From Bacteroidota bacterium (GTDB taxonomy: Bacteria; Bacteroidota; Bacteroidia; UKL13-3): a stretch of DNA of 54,433 nucleotides. The position numbers and the translations under genes were made by a program. The stretch covers positions 1 through 54,433 of the forward strand of contig JAIXSO010000008.1 in NCBI GenBank assembly GCA_027484685.1, given 5' to 3'. This document shows positions 26,623 through 36,375 of this stretch, one piece after another. The notes below the pieces were generated by a model. That model ran no database searches, was not told where the DNA came from, and saw nothing but the letters and a program-made list of their open reading frames with translations. Each line of letters begins with the position of its first letter. Within the stretch, counting starts at the first letter, position 1.

Positions 26623-29310
26623 ATGGCAGAAGACAGAATTATACCCATTAACATTGAAGATGAAATGAAAACCGCTTACATCGATTATTCGATGTCGGTT
26701 ATTGTTAGCCGCGCATTACCCGATGTGCGCGATGGATTAAAACCAGTACACCGCAGGGTTTTGTACGGAATGACAGATTTAGGTTTAGCCTCTAATCGTC
26801 CGCATAAAAAATCAGCGCGTATTGTGGGTGAGGTTTTAGGTAAATACCATCCACATGGTGATTCATCGGTTTACGATACCATGGTGCGTATGGCTCAAGA
26901 TTGGAGTATGCGTTACACTTTAGTTGACGGACAAGGTAACTTTGGCTCGGTAGATGGAGATCCACCTGCTGCTATGCGTTATACTGAAGCACGCTTAAAG
27001 AAAATAGCTGAAGAGCTTTTAAATGATATTGAAAAAGATACTGTTGATTTTCGTCCAAACTTTGATGATAGTTTGCAAGAACCAACTGTATTGCCAGCTA
27101 AAATTCCTCATTTATTAGTAAATGGTGCATCAGGAATTGCGGTAGGTATGGCCACTAACATGGCTCCTCATAATTTAACAGAGGCAATTAATGGAATTAT
27201 AGCCTATATAGATAACAGGGAAATTACCATTCCTGAGTTAATGAAGTTTATTAAAGCACCAGATTTTCCTACAGGTGGTATTATTTACGGTTACGAAGGT
27301 GTTAAAGATGCTTTTGAAACTGGCCGTGGTAGAATTGTAATGCGTGCTAAAGCTGTTTTTGAAACCAGTAAAACGGGTAAAGACCAAATAGTAGTTAACG
27401 AAATTCCTTATCAAGTAAATAAATCAACTTTAATTAAACAAACTGCTGATTTAGTTAACGAAAAGGTAATTGAAGGCATTAGCGATGTGCGCGATGAGAG
27501 TGATAGAGATGGAATGCGCATTGTTTACGACTTAAAACGTGATGCAGTTCCAAATGTAGTTTTAAATAAATTATTTAAATTTACTCAATTACAAACTTCG
27601 TTTAGTGTAAATAATGTTTGCTTGGTAAAAGGTCGTCCTGAAATGTTAAACCTAAAAGGTTTAATTGAGCATTTTGTGGCACATAGACACGATGTAGTTG
27701 TTCGTAGAACACAATACGAATTAGCTGAAGCCGAAAAACGTGCACATATTTTAGAAGGTTTATTAATTGCTTTAGATCATTTAGACCAAGTAATTAAATT
27801 AATTCGTGATTCGCAAACTCCTGATGAAGCTAAAAATGGTTTAATTGAAACATTTAAGCTTTCTGAAATTCAAGCAAAAGCTATTTTAGATATGCGTTTG
27901 CAACGTTTAACAGGACTTGAACGCGATAAAATAAAAGCTGAGTACGATGAGTTGATGAAAACCATTGCTCATTTAAACGAAATTTTGAATAACGAAACTT
28001 TACGTTACCAAATTATAAAAGATGAACTAGCTGAAATGCGCGATAAATATGGCGATGACAGACGTAGTGTAATTGAAATGGTAGGTAACGAAATGAGTAT
28101 GGAAGATTTAATTCCAGATGAAGAAGTAGTAATTACTATTTCGCATTTGGGTTATGTTAAACGTACTTCGTTAAGTGAATACCGCACCCAAGCCCGCGGT
28201 GGACGAGGAAGTAGGGGAGTAGCAAAACGACAAGAAGATTTTGTGGAGCACATATTTATGGCAACCAACCACAATTATTTATTGTTATTTACCGAGCAAG
28301 GACGTTGTTTCTGGTTACGTGTTTACGAAATTCCAGAAGGCGAAAAAGCTACCAAAGGACGTGCTATTCAAAATTTAATTAATATTCCGGTTGACGATAA
28401 AGTAAAAGCATTCTTAAATGTGAAGAGCTTAAGCGATCCTGATTACATCAATCAAATGAATGTAATTATGGTTACTCAACAAGGTACTATTAAGAAAACT
28501 ACTTTAGAGGCTTATAGTCGCCCAAGGGCAAATGGTATCAACTCAATGAATGTGCGCGAAGGCGATCATTTAGTAGAAGCCAGATTAACCAACGGTACTT
28601 GCGAAATTATTATTGCGAGTAGAGAAGGAAAAGCCATTCGTTTCAATGAAAGTACAGTTCGCCCAATGGGAAGAAGTGCTACTGGAGTAAGAGCTATTCG
28701 TTTAGCTGATGGCGATGAAGTAATTGGAATGGTTTCTATTGAAGATCCTAAAGTAACCAATGTGTTAGTTGTTTCTGAAAATGGAATGGGTAAACGAAGC
28801 GAAGTAGAAGATTACCGTATTACTAACCGTGGTGGAAAAGGTGTAATGGCTATGAATGTTACCGATAAAACAGGTAAATTGGTTGCTATTAAAGATGTAG
28901 ATGATACCATGGATGTTATGATTATTAACAAAAGCGGTATTACCATACGTTTGAGTATGAAAGATTTACGTGTATTAGGACGTGTAACACAAGGTGTACG
29001 CTTAATTAATATTGGAGATAAAGATGAAATAGCATCGGTAGCTAAAATTAACTACATACCTGGTGATGAAGAGGAATTAGATGAAAATGGAAATCCAATT
29101 GTAACTGTAGAGTTAGATGAAAACGGAAATCCTATAGCTGTTATTCCACCAAGCGAAGGTTCAGAGTTATTGAATACTATTATTGACAGAGCAATGGATG
29201 ATGCTGAAATAAATCCAATATCTTCAGATGATCAATTAGACAAAGAAGAAGATGAATTGGCTAAAGAGGAAGACGAAGATTTAGGTGATGATGTTCCTCC
29301 TGTAGAGTAA
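26623..29310 (+). CDS. gyrA: DNA gyrase subunit A
   Basis: Catalytic breakage-reunion subunit of gyrase, 895 aa. The opening '[26 protein letters not shown]' region and catalytic Tyr120 in '[10 protein letters not shown]' are canonical. In the quinolone-resistance region '[17 protein letters not shown]' (starting at His76) the Ser and Asp at the E. coli 83 and 87 positions (Ser81, Asp85) are wild type. The C-terminal pinwheel carries the gyrase-specific GyrA box as '[10 protein letters not shown]', which argues against ParC. A 12-residue unit (ELDENGNPI...) is duplicated at about residues 818-838, and a very acidic tail ([18 protein letters not shown]) ends the protein. Single gene, terminator at 29338-29370. 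Confidence 0.97.
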   Translation: MAEDRIIPINIEDEMKTAYIDYSMSVIVSRALPDVRDGLKPVHRRVLYGMTDLGLASNRPHKKSARIVGEVLGKYHPHGDSSVYDTMVRMAQDWSMRYTLVDGQGNFGSVDGDPPAAMRYTEARLKKIAEELLNDIEKDTVDFRPNFDDSLQEPTVLPAKIPHLLVNGASGIAVGMATNMAPHNLTEAINGIIAYIDNREITIPELMKFIKAPDFPTGGIIYGYEGVKDAFETGRGRIVMRAKAVFETSKTGKDQIVVNEIPYQVNKSTLIKQTADLVNEKVIEGISDVRDESDRDGMRIVYDLKRDAVPNVVLNKLFKFTQLQTSFSVNNVCLVKGRPEMLNLKGLIEHFVAHRHDVVVRRTQYELAEAEKRAHILEGLLIALDHLDQVIKLIRDSQTPDEAKNGLIETFKLSEIQAKAILDMRLQRLTGLERDKIKAEYDELMKTIAHLNEILNNETLRYQIIKDELAEMRDKYGDDRRSVIEMVGNEMSMEDLIPDEEVVITISHLGYVKRTSLSEYRTQARGGRGSRGVAKRQEDFVEHIFMATNHNYLLLFTEQGRCFWLRVYEIPEGEKATKGRAIQNLINIPVDDKVKAFLNVKSLSDPDYINQMNVIMVTQQGTIKKTTLEAYSRPRANGINSMNVREGDHLVEARLTNGTCEIIIASREGKAIRFNESTVRPMGRSATGVRAIRLADGDEVIGMVSIEDPKVTNVLVVSENGMGKRSEVEDYRITNRGGKGVMAMNVTDKTGKLVAIKDVDDTMDVMIINKSGITIRLSMKDLRVLGRVTQGVRLINIGDKDEIASVAKINYIPGDEEELDENGNPIVTVELDENGNPIAVIPPSEGSELLNTIIDRAMDDAEINPISSDDQLDKEEDELAKEEDEDLGDDVPPVE
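29074..29136 (+). repeat. 36-bp in-frame duplication in the gyrA tail
   Basis: The codons for ELDENGNPI occur at 29074 and again at 29110, 36 bases apart. Synonymous changes (AAT/AAC, CCA/CCT) show that the copy is not brand new. Confidence 0.8.
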
Positions 29311-29337
29311 CTAAATTAGCCTTTGGCAATAATAAAC

Positions 29338-29370
29338 AACCTCCAAGTGTAAAAGCTTGGAGGTTTTTTT
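29338..29370 (+). terminator. Terminator of gyrA
   Basis: Stem CCTCCAAG (340-347) / CTTGGAGG (356-363) plus 29000, then T8. Confidence 0.92.
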
Positions 29371-30084
29371 ATGGGGAAAAGTTTGGGCTAGTACTTATAT
29401 TTTTAAATACCAAAATTCGTCATGCAGAAGGCATCTCCTTTCTTAAGAAATATTCAATATAACGTCAATTGCATTTGTATCATAAAAGAATACTTTTGTT
29501 AAATAAAACATCTACATCTTTATTCATCATTGTAAGAGTTCCTTCTTACGCTAAGGCGTGCTCAGGAAGACTTTCCCGTGCGGATCAATTTAATCATTAT
29601 AATCAATCACGTAATGTGTGCATGGTTCAGATAATTATTAGGATTTGGATGCTTATTTAGAGGATTAGCCCTGAAAGGGCGTTATAAAACAACATAGGGT
29701 GTAGCCCTATGAAAGTAAAAAGTTAAATGAAAAGTAGCTGTTAGTCAAGTAAGATGCTTACAGCATAACGTGCGGGAAAAGCTTTGTCAAAGTTTTAAAC
29801 TTTGACAAAGGTAAAAACCAGAACAAACGTTACTTCGATAGGCTTAGTGACCATTTTTGAATGAAGAAACAAATATTGGACATTTCATTAAAAAAATTGT
29901 ATAAATACTATGAACGGAATGTATTGCAGGCAAGGTTGCATGCAATGGCAAGAATAAAAGGCATCTTTTCCCGCAATGGAGGTAATCGTAAAGTTCCATC
30001 AATACGCTCAAGATGACGATCCTGCGCGAGGTTATTAACCAGTAGAATAAGAAAAATCATGTGTTATACACTACTCAGAAATTA
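29371..30084. repeat. Gene-free region with several dispersed repeat modules
   Basis: I see no credible gene. It contains GCCCT-GAA-AGGGC (29668-29680) followed by ATAGGG-TGTAG-CCCTAT (29694-29710), a pairing I recall from other Bacteroidota intergenic regions. A 29-base near-perfect palindrome, CTTTGTCAAAGTTT/TAAACTTTGACAAAG, is at 29782-29810. An ACTTCGATAGGCTTAGTGACC element is at 29832-29852, and there are 'GCAGAAGGCATCTCC' and 'GATGCTTACAGCAT' fragments. These look like residues of non-autonomous repeat families. Confidence 0.7.
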
Positions 30085-30120
30085 GAAAAAAAATAGGCTG
30101 CCTTTTTGCTGACAGCCTAT
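30085..30120 (-). terminator. Terminator of the upxY-wza-wzc cluster
   Basis: Stem ATAGGCTG / CAGCCTAT with T9 on the minus strand, 15 bases after the wzc stop. Confidence 0.88.
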
Positions 30121-30134
30121 CTAATACCATTTAT

Positions 30135-32642
30135 TTATTCTAAACCTATTATTTTTTTCCAGAATGATTTTTTAGGTTTTTCTACGTTATCGCCATAAAC
30201 ACCATAATTTGAATAGGCACCATAACTATATCCATATCCGTAACCATATCCATAACCGTATCCGTATCCGTAACCGTATCCATAACCATTTCCATAACCG
30301 TATCCATAAACAGGAGCAAAGTTAACATCGTTGAATACCAAACCAATATTTTTGGTTTTATCGCTCATGTAGATATCATTGATTAGGTTCAAGTAATTTT
30401 TTCTACTTACTCTTTGGCGAACTATGTATAAATTTAGGTCAGCATATTTCATTAAATCTAAACCATCAGCCACTAAACCAATGGGTGGTGTATCTAATAT
30501 GACATAGTCATATCTTTCTTTCATTAAATTTAATAAAGTTTCAAAGCCCTCACTCATTAATAATTCTGACGGATTTGGAGGGGTTGGGCCCGCAGTTATA
30601 ACATCCAAATTTTCAATGCTTGTTTTTTGAATGATTTCATCAATTGATGCTTTTCCAATTAAGTAGTTAGTAACACCAATAGAATTATTTAAATTAAAGT
30701 CTTGGAAAATTTTTGGTTTACGTAAATCTACTCCAATTAGCAATGTTTTAGCATCTCCAATTGCTAGAACTGAGGCAATATTCATAGATACAAACGTTTT
30801 ACCTTCGCCTGAAACTGTTGATGTTACAAGAATAACTTTTTTGTCTTTTTTGTTTATCACATAATTTAAGTTACTTCTCAAGTTTCTAAAAGATTCAGAA
30901 ATACTCGCTTTAGGATTATTTGCAATAACTAGCGCATTATTACTTGTGTTATGAATAATATTTCCAATTAATGGAATTCTAGTAACTTGTTGTAATTGTT
31001 GGTGATTGATAATAGCAGTACTAAAAAACTCAATTACAAGAATTAAAATTAATGGAATAATTAAGCCAATTGAAAAAGCAATGGCGTAAATCATACTGGT
31101 TTTTGGATAAACCTGACTTGTTACAATAGCCTTATCAATTACTTTATTATCAGCTATTACAGAGGCACCTGCAATGCCAGCTTCTGCTCTTTTTTCTAAC
31201 AGATAGGTGTATAATTTATCACTGATATTAAATTTACGGTTGATATTTACAAATTGACGCTCTGTTGCTGGAATTTCACTTAATTCTTGTTCAACAACAT
31301 TTATTTGATTGGTGATATCATTAGTAATTAATTTGGATTGATTTTTTATATTATTTAAATTTTCAATTAGGGTTAATTTTATATTTTTGATATTATCTTC
31401 TATCTCAATAAATGCTGGATTATTTTCTTTCATGCTATTACCATAGGTAATTCTTTTTGTATATAATTCAGCTAACCTTAAAATCAATGCATTTAACAAA
31501 GGATCTGATATACCCATAGCACTAGGGGCAATAACTTCTTTGAAATTTTTATTTTTATTAATATAATCAAATAAATACGAATAATATTTAAATTTAGATT
31601 CTTCAATGGCTTTTTTACTTTCCAAATCACTTAATTTACTCATTATTTGCTTGCCTTCTTCACCAAGATTTACTAACTTGTTATTGGTTTTGAAAGCTAG
31701 AATTTTATTTTCAATGCTTTTTAAAGTATCTTGAATATCATCTAATTGACGATTAATAAAAGCAATGGTATTTTTTGAAATTTGTGCCTTATCATCAAGA
31801 CCTGAATTAATGTATGTTTTACATAATGCATCAATATAATCAATATCTTTACTAGGATATTCAGTTTGTTTGGTAATTTCAACAATAGAAGATTGTTTAT
31901 TGATAGTTGATACATTAATTGAACCATTGTATTTATCAATTAATGATTTTTTTGAGTTAAGAGTTATAAAAAACTTGTTTTCATAATCTATAAAACGCGT
32001 TTTATCTAGAATTGTTATTTTTATTTTTAAAAACTCATTTTCAAGGAAACTACCATCTATTTTACCCTTAATATTTATTGCTCCAGAGGCAACTTCAACA
32101 GGTTCTTCATTTATGGGCATTAAAACTCTACCTATTTTACCCTTTGAGGTTACTTCAACTTGCCCATTATTTAAAAATGTTATATAAATAGGTACATCAT
32201 ATGATTGGAAGTGGTTACTATCAATTTCAATGTAAAAAGGTGATGAATTGTAAAGTTCTTTGATGTTAATTTTGCCTTCTGTGTAATAGGAAATACCAAA
32301 ATTCAGTGAGTTTAAAGTTTGTTCTACAATAGTTCTTGATTTTAATATGCCTATTTCATTTTCAATATTCTTACTCTGCATAAGTAAGGATGAACCTTGT
32401 AAAAAACTTTCAGCTCCATCAAACGAATTTCTGCCTTTATCTTTAATTAGTAAGGTAGATTTAAGTGCGTATCTTGGTTTAGCGTATCTATTTACAAGGT
32501 AAGCAATGGTCATAGAAAGAATGATGCTTACAATAAAAAATGGAAGGAAGGCTAAAAATTTCCCTAAAATAACTTTAAAGTTAATTACATTATCAGCAAA
32601 GTTTGTTTGTGCGCTGATATTATTTTCTTGATTGTTTTCCAT
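30135..32642 (-). CDS. wzc: Wzc-like polysaccharide co-polymerase and tyrosine autokinase
   Basis: Inner-membrane bacterial tyrosine kinase (BY-kinase) controlling export of a surface polysaccharide, 835 aa. The first transmembrane helix is at about 27-50 (FLAFLPFFIVSIILSMTIAYL), then a large periplasmic Wzz-like and coiled-coil region. The second helix is at about 520-540 (IYAIAFSIGLIIPLILILVIEF). The cytoplasmic kinase has Walker A 'TSTVSGEGKT' at 607-616, Walker A' 'LLIGVDLRKPKI' and Walker B 'YVILDTPP' near 710. The C-terminal tyrosine cluster where BY-kinases autophosphorylate is here a run of Tyr-Gly dipeptides with about 17 Tyr within 40 residues. The start lies 1 base from the wza stop, so they are translationally coupled or nearly so. 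Confidence 0.94.
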   Translation of the reverse strand: MENNQENNISAQTNFADNVINFKVILGKFLAFLPFFIVSIILSMTIAYLVNRYAKPRYALKSTLLIKDKGRNSFDGAESFLQGSSLLMQSKNIENEIGILKSRTIVEQTLNSLNFGISYYTEGKINIKELYNSSPFYIEIDSNHFQSYDVPIYITFLNNGQVEVTSKGKIGRVLMPINEEPVEVASGAINIKGKIDGSFLENEFLKIKITILDKTRFIDYENKFFITLNSKKSLIDKYNGSINVSTINKQSSIVEITKQTEYPSKDIDYIDALCKTYINSGLDDKAQISKNTIAFINRQLDDIQDTLKSIENKILAFKTNNKLVNLGEEGKQIMSKLSDLESKKAIEESKFKYYSYLFDYINKNKNFKEVIAPSAMGISDPLLNALILRLAELYTKRITYGNSMKENNPAFIEIEDNIKNIKLTLIENLNNIKNQSKLITNDITNQINVVEQELSEIPATERQFVNINRKFNISDKLYTYLLEKRAEAGIAGASVIADNKVIDKAIVTSQVYPKTSMIYAIAFSIGLIIPLILILVIEFFSTAIINHQQLQQVTRIPLIGNIIHNTSNNALVIANNPKASISESFRNLRSNLNYVINKKDKKVILVTSTVSGEGKTFVSMNIASVLAIGDAKTLLIGVDLRKPKIFQDFNLNNSIGVTNYLIGKASIDEIIQKTSIENLDVITAGPTPPNPSELLMSEGFETLLNLMKERYDYVILDTPPIGLVADGLDLMKYADLNLYIVRQRVSRKNYLNLINDIYMSDKTKNIGLVFNDVNFAPVYGYGYGNGYGYGYGYGYGYGYGYGYGYSYGAYSNYGVYGDNVEKPKKSFWKKIIGLE
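30195..30312 (-). repeat. Tyr-Gly dipeptide repeat at the wzc 3' end
   Basis: Tandem six-base units (TAY GGN on the coding strand) encode alternating Tyr and Gly, broken once by Asn and once by Ser. TAT/TAC and GGA/GGT alternate, so the DNA is less regular than the protein, but long imperfect repeats remain. Confidence 0.88.
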
Positions 32643-32643
32643 T

Positions 32644-33453
32644 TTATCGGGTAATAATAATATAGGTATTTAAAGCTAGAATTAATGTACTAAGAAGAGG
32701 TGTAATGGTTGAGAGTGAGTTTCTGAAGCTACTAAAATCACCAATAGAACGAGACTTTAGTGGTTCAATATAAATAACATCATTTGCTCTTAAAATATAA
32801 TTTGGTGAATTTAAAATTTCCGCTTGAGTTAAATCAAGCTTAAATATTTTAGCTCCTTCTGGTGTCTGTCTAATTAAAGTTGCACTTTTTCTGTTAGCTA
32901 TAGGAGTTAAATCCCCTGCTACTCCTATTGCTTCAGCAATGGTGATTTGGTTCACCAAACCACTAAACCTTCCTGGATTTTGAACTTCGCCAAGTATGGT
33001 AAACGGCATTTCAGATAGTTTAACAACTAAATGAAAGGTTTTAAAATATTTACTTAATTCTGTTTCTATTTTCAATTTGGCATCAATTACCGAAAGGCCT
33101 ATCAAGTTAAATTTTCCAATAACAGGCAAATCGATTTGTCCATTTTGGTCAATAGCATAACCGTTTATGTATAACATATTACCCAATCCACCTTGCACCT
33201 GCATCATTTGACCAGTTGCATTATGGGAAAATGCTTTGGTTACGTTTTCATCAGTTGAAACAAGACTGATATATAGAATGTCGTTTACTTGTAATTTGTA
33301 AATGGTTCTGTCTAATTGGTAGCTGCTTTTGGTTGTATCGTTTGGGCTACTGGTTTTGGCATTTTGAAACAAAATATACTTTTTGTTTGAAACACATGAG
33401 CTAAGCAATGCTAAGCCTAATACACTGAATAATACTATATTTTTTATTTTCAT
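32644..33453 (-). CDS. wza: Polysaccharide export lipoprotein (Wza-like)
   Basis: Outer-membrane polysaccharide export protein (OPX), 269 aa. The lipobox LALLSSC puts the lipidated Cys at residue 20. The Poly_export domain (about 50-130) begins 'IYKLQVNDILYISLVSTDE' and has 'GQIDLPVIGKFNLIGLSV'. An SLBB domain follows ('TILGEVQNPGRFSGL', 'ITIAEAIGVAGDLTPIANR'). A hydrophobic C-terminal helix (about 247-266) follows 'IEPLKSRSIGDF', matching the C-terminal helix of OPX proteins of this phylum. It is flanked by upxY (2-base gap) and wzc (1-base gap) in one transcription unit. Confidence 0.93.
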   Translation of the reverse strand: MKIKNIVLFSVLGLALLSSCVSNKKYILFQNAKTSSPNDTTKSSYQLDRTIYKLQVNDILYISLVSTDENVTKAFSHNATGQMMQVQGGLGNMLYINGYAIDQNGQIDLPVIGKFNLIGLSVIDAKLKIETELSKYFKTFHLVVKLSEMPFTILGEVQNPGRFSGLVNQITIAEAIGVAGDLTPIANRKSATLIRQTPEGAKIFKLDLTQAEILNSPNYILRANDVIYIEPLKSRSIGDFSSFRNSLSTITPLLSTLILALNTYIIITR

Positions 33454-33455
33454 TT

Positions 33456-33947
33456 TTAAATTTTTCGTATGATGTTGTTAGGTAATTGAACTACCAATGA
33501 AAAGCCAGTGTTTTCTATTTTTACCATTACTTTTTTCATTGATTTGTATTCAATTAATTCTCCTATTTGATTTTGAAGCGGACCTGCAATTATTTTAACT
33601 TGCTCTCCTTTTTCAAAAATTTCAGTTACAGCCTCTAAGTCTTCATAATTGGCAACCATTAATTTTATTAAACTAATTTGGCTATCACTTAATTCGGCAG
33701 GCTGCCCTTGAAAGGTTACAAATTTAACTATTCCCGCGATATTTAAAAGTTCGTAATAGAAACTTAACGAGGTATAAATAAAAATGTATGAACTAAAAAG
33801 GGGCGTTTCTACCATTTTTTTTCTATCACTCCATTGCACTATTTTTTTTTGTAAAGGCAAAAAAGTAGTAAAGTTTCGTTTAGCTAACTCTAAGTTTACT
33901 TTTTTTTCGGCCCTTGGAGCCGTATATAAAAGATACCATTTGTTCAT
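33456..33947 (-). CDS. UpxY/NusG-like transcription antiterminator
   Basis: NusG paralogue of 163 aa that heads surface-polysaccharide operons in Bacteroidota and lets RNA polymerase read through the long operon. The NGN domain begins 'KWYLLYTAPRAEKKVNLEL' and has 'FTTFLPLQKKIVQWSDRKK' and 'PLFSSYIFIY'. The C-terminal KOW domain is about residues 107-163 ('GEQVKIIAGPLQNQIGELIEY'). It is first in a three-gene unit with wza and wzc. Unusually, the unit stops after wzc at a strong terminator, and no glycosyltransferase genes follow in the window. Confidence 0.92.
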   Translation of the reverse strand: MNKWYLLYTAPRAEKKVNLELAKRNFTTFLPLQKKIVQWSDRKKMVETPLFSSYIFIYTSLSFYYELLNIAGIVKFVTFQGQPAELSDSQISLIKLMVANYEDLEAVTEIFEKGEQVKIIAGPLQNQIGELIEYKSMKKVMVKIENTGFSLVVQLPNNIIRKI

Positions 33948-34174
33948 TTTTTATTTATTAAAACGGTCACTGAGCGAAGCCGAAGTGTCGTTATTCGTTT
34001 AACTGTTTAATTGGTTAATCGTTGTTCGTTTATCGTTGATTGTTTCTGGTAGTTCGATGCTCGTTTACCGTTTAATTGGTTAACTGATTAATCGTTGATT
34101 GTTTATCTTTTACTGCTTAATTCATAAATCCAACACTCAACATTCATAATTCTCATCTCATATCTCACAATTCA
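33948..34174. repeat. Intergenic quasi-repetitive stretch
   Basis: GGTCACTGAGCGAAGCCGAAGT at about 33965-33986 is the reverse complement of the element type at 29832-29852. After it come repeated 'GTTTAATTGGTTAA' and 'CGTTGATTGTTTAT' words (33998-34112). Then a pyrimidine/A-rich run of 'AACATTCATAATTCTCATCT' type follows (34130-34175). I see no gene and no clear upxY promoter. Confidence 0.65.
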
Positions 34175-35809
34175 TCATTCTAAATTTTCTTTCAATATTT
34201 TATTGAGCCATTTTAATAGCATAAACATAATTATGGCTGAAATACCTAATAAAGCAAAGTTTACTAAAAAGAAGTTGGCTTTATTTTCATACCCATCCCA
34301 CATGGTGGCTAATATACCCGAAAGTTTATTTCCGATAGAAGTTGATAAAAACCACCCCCCCATCATTAAGGCGGTTAAACGTTTTGGGCTTAATTTTGAA
34401 ACCAATGATAATCCCATAGGGCTTAAAAATAACTCACCAATGGTTACTACTCCATAACAACCAATTAGCCATAGTGGAGAAGCTTTCATATTTCCATTGT
34501 CGCAATAATAAACAGCACCCACCATTACCAAAGTACTTAATGATGATATAAGTAATCCAAATGCAATTTTAGAAGCTGTGCTAGGTTCTGCTTTTTTCTT
34601 TTTGAGAAATACAAAAAATGCCACCACTACAGGAGTTAATATAATTACCCATAAAGGATTAATGGATTGAAAAAGTTCTGTATTAAATAATGAAATTTCA
34701 GTATTTTCAGCAGGAGTTAATGCTGGCTGTAAGTTTTTAAAATAAACAGGTTTATCCCAAACTTTTTTTACTATTCCATTTTCTTTAATCAGCGAAAATT
34801 TATCTGTGTAGGCTTCTACCGAATCAAACTTATTAGTAACTTTTTCAACTTGATATAAGGTTTCAGCAGTGCTTTTAACTAATGTTGGAGTTTCTCTATC
34901 GGTATAAAATTGTGCCCAAGTAGTTAATGCAGTTCCGTTTTGCTTAAAAACAGCCCAAAACATTACTGATACTAGCATTATTGTTAACAAAGCCGCTATA
35001 GGTTTTTTATCGGCTAAAGATGCTTTTACATATAAACCAACATAAAATACAATAATTGGAATGGTTGCAAAAATAAATGCATCGGTACTGTCGCTTCCAA
35101 AAATATTTCCGGGAATAAACCATGCACTTAATCCTACCACAATGGCAGGTAAAAACACAGTGGCAAAAATTTTGGAAAGAGGCATGTCTTCTTTTTGGGC
35201 AGGTTTTAATACATCGGCATGTTTATAGTGCTTTAAACCTATAAAATATACAATTAAACCAACAAACATACCTATACCTGCTGTAGCAAAAGCATAACTC
35301 CAACCATATTTATTACGCATAAATGCTGCTATAAATGTGCAACTTGCAGCTCCAATATTAATACCAGAATAAAATATATTGTATCCTGAATCTTTCAGGT
35401 GTTTGTATTTTTCATCATTGTATAAATTCCCTAATAGCGTAGAGATATTGGGTTTGAAAAAACCATTCCCCAACACAATTAAAAAGAGAGAAAATGCAAA
35501 AAATTTAGTTCCTGGTATGGCTAATCCTAAATAGCCTAAACCCATTAAAATTCCACCAATGAAAATGGATTTGCTATAACCTAAAATTCTATCAGCTAGC
35601 AAACCTCCTAAAAATGGGGTAAGAAATACAAAAGCTATAAATGTTCCGTAAATATCTGCTGCATCTTTTCTTTCCATTCCTAACCCGCCTTTTTCAACCG
35701 AAGTGGTTAAGTATAGTTGAAAAATACCAATCATTAAGTAATAGCCAAATCGTTCCCACATTTCGGTAAAAAACAAAAATGAAAGACCTAAAGGATGTTT
35801 TTTATTCAT
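34175..35809 (-). CDS. Proton-dependent oligopeptide transporter (POT/PTR family)
   Basis: Inner-membrane MFS-fold di/tripeptide symporter, 544 aa from the ATG at 35809 (a TTG extension to 35818 adds three residues and is unlikely). The family signature ExxERF(G)YY is at residues 16-24 (EMWERFGYY), and 'FLTPFLGGLLADRILGYSKSI' is the PTR2 signature region. A second PTR2-type motif, 'FYSGINIGAASCTFIAAFM', follows. The C-terminal half has 'SPMGLSLVSKLSPKR'. Residues about 300-385 form a long hydrophilic insertion between helices, as in longer bacterial POT members. It is transcribed alone, just upstream of the upxY cluster in the same direction. Confidence 0.93.
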   Translation of the reverse strand: MNKKHPLGLSFLFFTEMWERFGYYLMIGIFQLYLTTSVEKGGLGMERKDAADIYGTFIAFVFLTPFLGGLLADRILGYSKSIFIGGILMGLGYLGLAIPGTKFFAFSLFLIVLGNGFFKPNISTLLGNLYNDEKYKHLKDSGYNIFYSGINIGAASCTFIAAFMRNKYGWSYAFATAGIGMFVGLIVYFIGLKHYKHADVLKPAQKEDMPLSKIFATVFLPAIVVGLSAWFIPGNIFGSDSTDAFIFATIPIIVFYVGLYVKASLADKKPIAALLTIMLVSVMFWAVFKQNGTALTTWAQFYTDRETPTLVKSTAETLYQVEKVTNKFDSVEAYTDKFSLIKENGIVKKVWDKPVYFKNLQPALTPAENTEISLFNTELFQSINPLWVIILTPVVVAFFVFLKKKKAEPSTASKIAFGLLISSLSTLVMVGAVYYCDNGNMKASPLWLIGCYGVVTIGELFLSPMGLSLVSKLSPKRLTALMMGGWFLSTSIGNKLSGILATMWDGYENKANFFLVNFALLGISAIIMFMLLKWLNKILKENLE

Positions 35810-35992
35810 AGTTTGCAAAAGTATTATTTTTTTTATTTGAATGACATTTTAAAACTTAACTAAATGTAAACATTTAATGTGAATGGTTTTAATGGTTGTC
35901 AGACATAAAATAATACAATAAATCAGATAATTTTGCTGCAATGATAGGTTTTAGTAGCAGTTTATGTTTTTCTGATTTACCAAATGCTTGTT

Positions 35993-36370
35993 TTACTTTA
36001 CAATTAATTTAGTTTTAGGTATAATTGGTTTGTTTTGAAAATACATGAAATACAGAGCACCAATTCCATAAGCTAAGCAGTCAAACCAATCTGAAGTAAA
36101 ATGATGATTAAATTTTGGGATGATGTACTCAAATATAATACAAAAATATAACCAACTGTAAATGACTGTTTTGTAATTAACAGTAAATAAGTAGTTTGTG
36201 ATGAATTTCTGTTGTATCATAATTGCCATTCCCAAAACTATTGGAATTATAACTAAATCGTCTAAATAATTGTCAACTAGTTTAATATGTATTTTAAAAA
36301 ATAACATGCAGAAATGTATTAACCAAAGTAATATTGGTAATAAGAAGCTAAATCGAAAAAAGATAAACAT
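35993..36370 (-). CDS. Small integral membrane protein, unknown function
   Basis: 125 aa with three or four hydrophobic helices. 'VDNYLDDLVIIPIVLGMAI' followed later by 'IIFEYIIPKFNHHFTSDWFDCLAYGIGALYF' is a pattern I have seen in small Bacteroidota proteins annotated as magnesium-citrate secondary transporter. That name is not supported by any feature visible here. Conserved Asp (YLDD), Glu (FEYIIP) and Asp (DWFD) lie at helix ends. It begins 5 bases after the stop of the zinc-ribbon gene, so the two form an operon. Confidence 0.7.
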   Translation of the reverse strand: MFIFFRFSFLLPILLWLIHFCMLFFKIHIKLVDNYLDDLVIIPIVLGMAIMIQQKFITNYLFTVNYKTVIYSWLYFCIIFEYIIPKFNHHFTSDWFDCLAYGIGALYFMYFQNKPIIPKTKLIVK

Positions 36371-36375
36371 AAAAA

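Noticed and set aside
29469-29660. 63-codon open frame in the gap after gyrA
   Set aside because: It crosses unrelated repeat fragments, starts at TTG and has no recognisable protein pattern.
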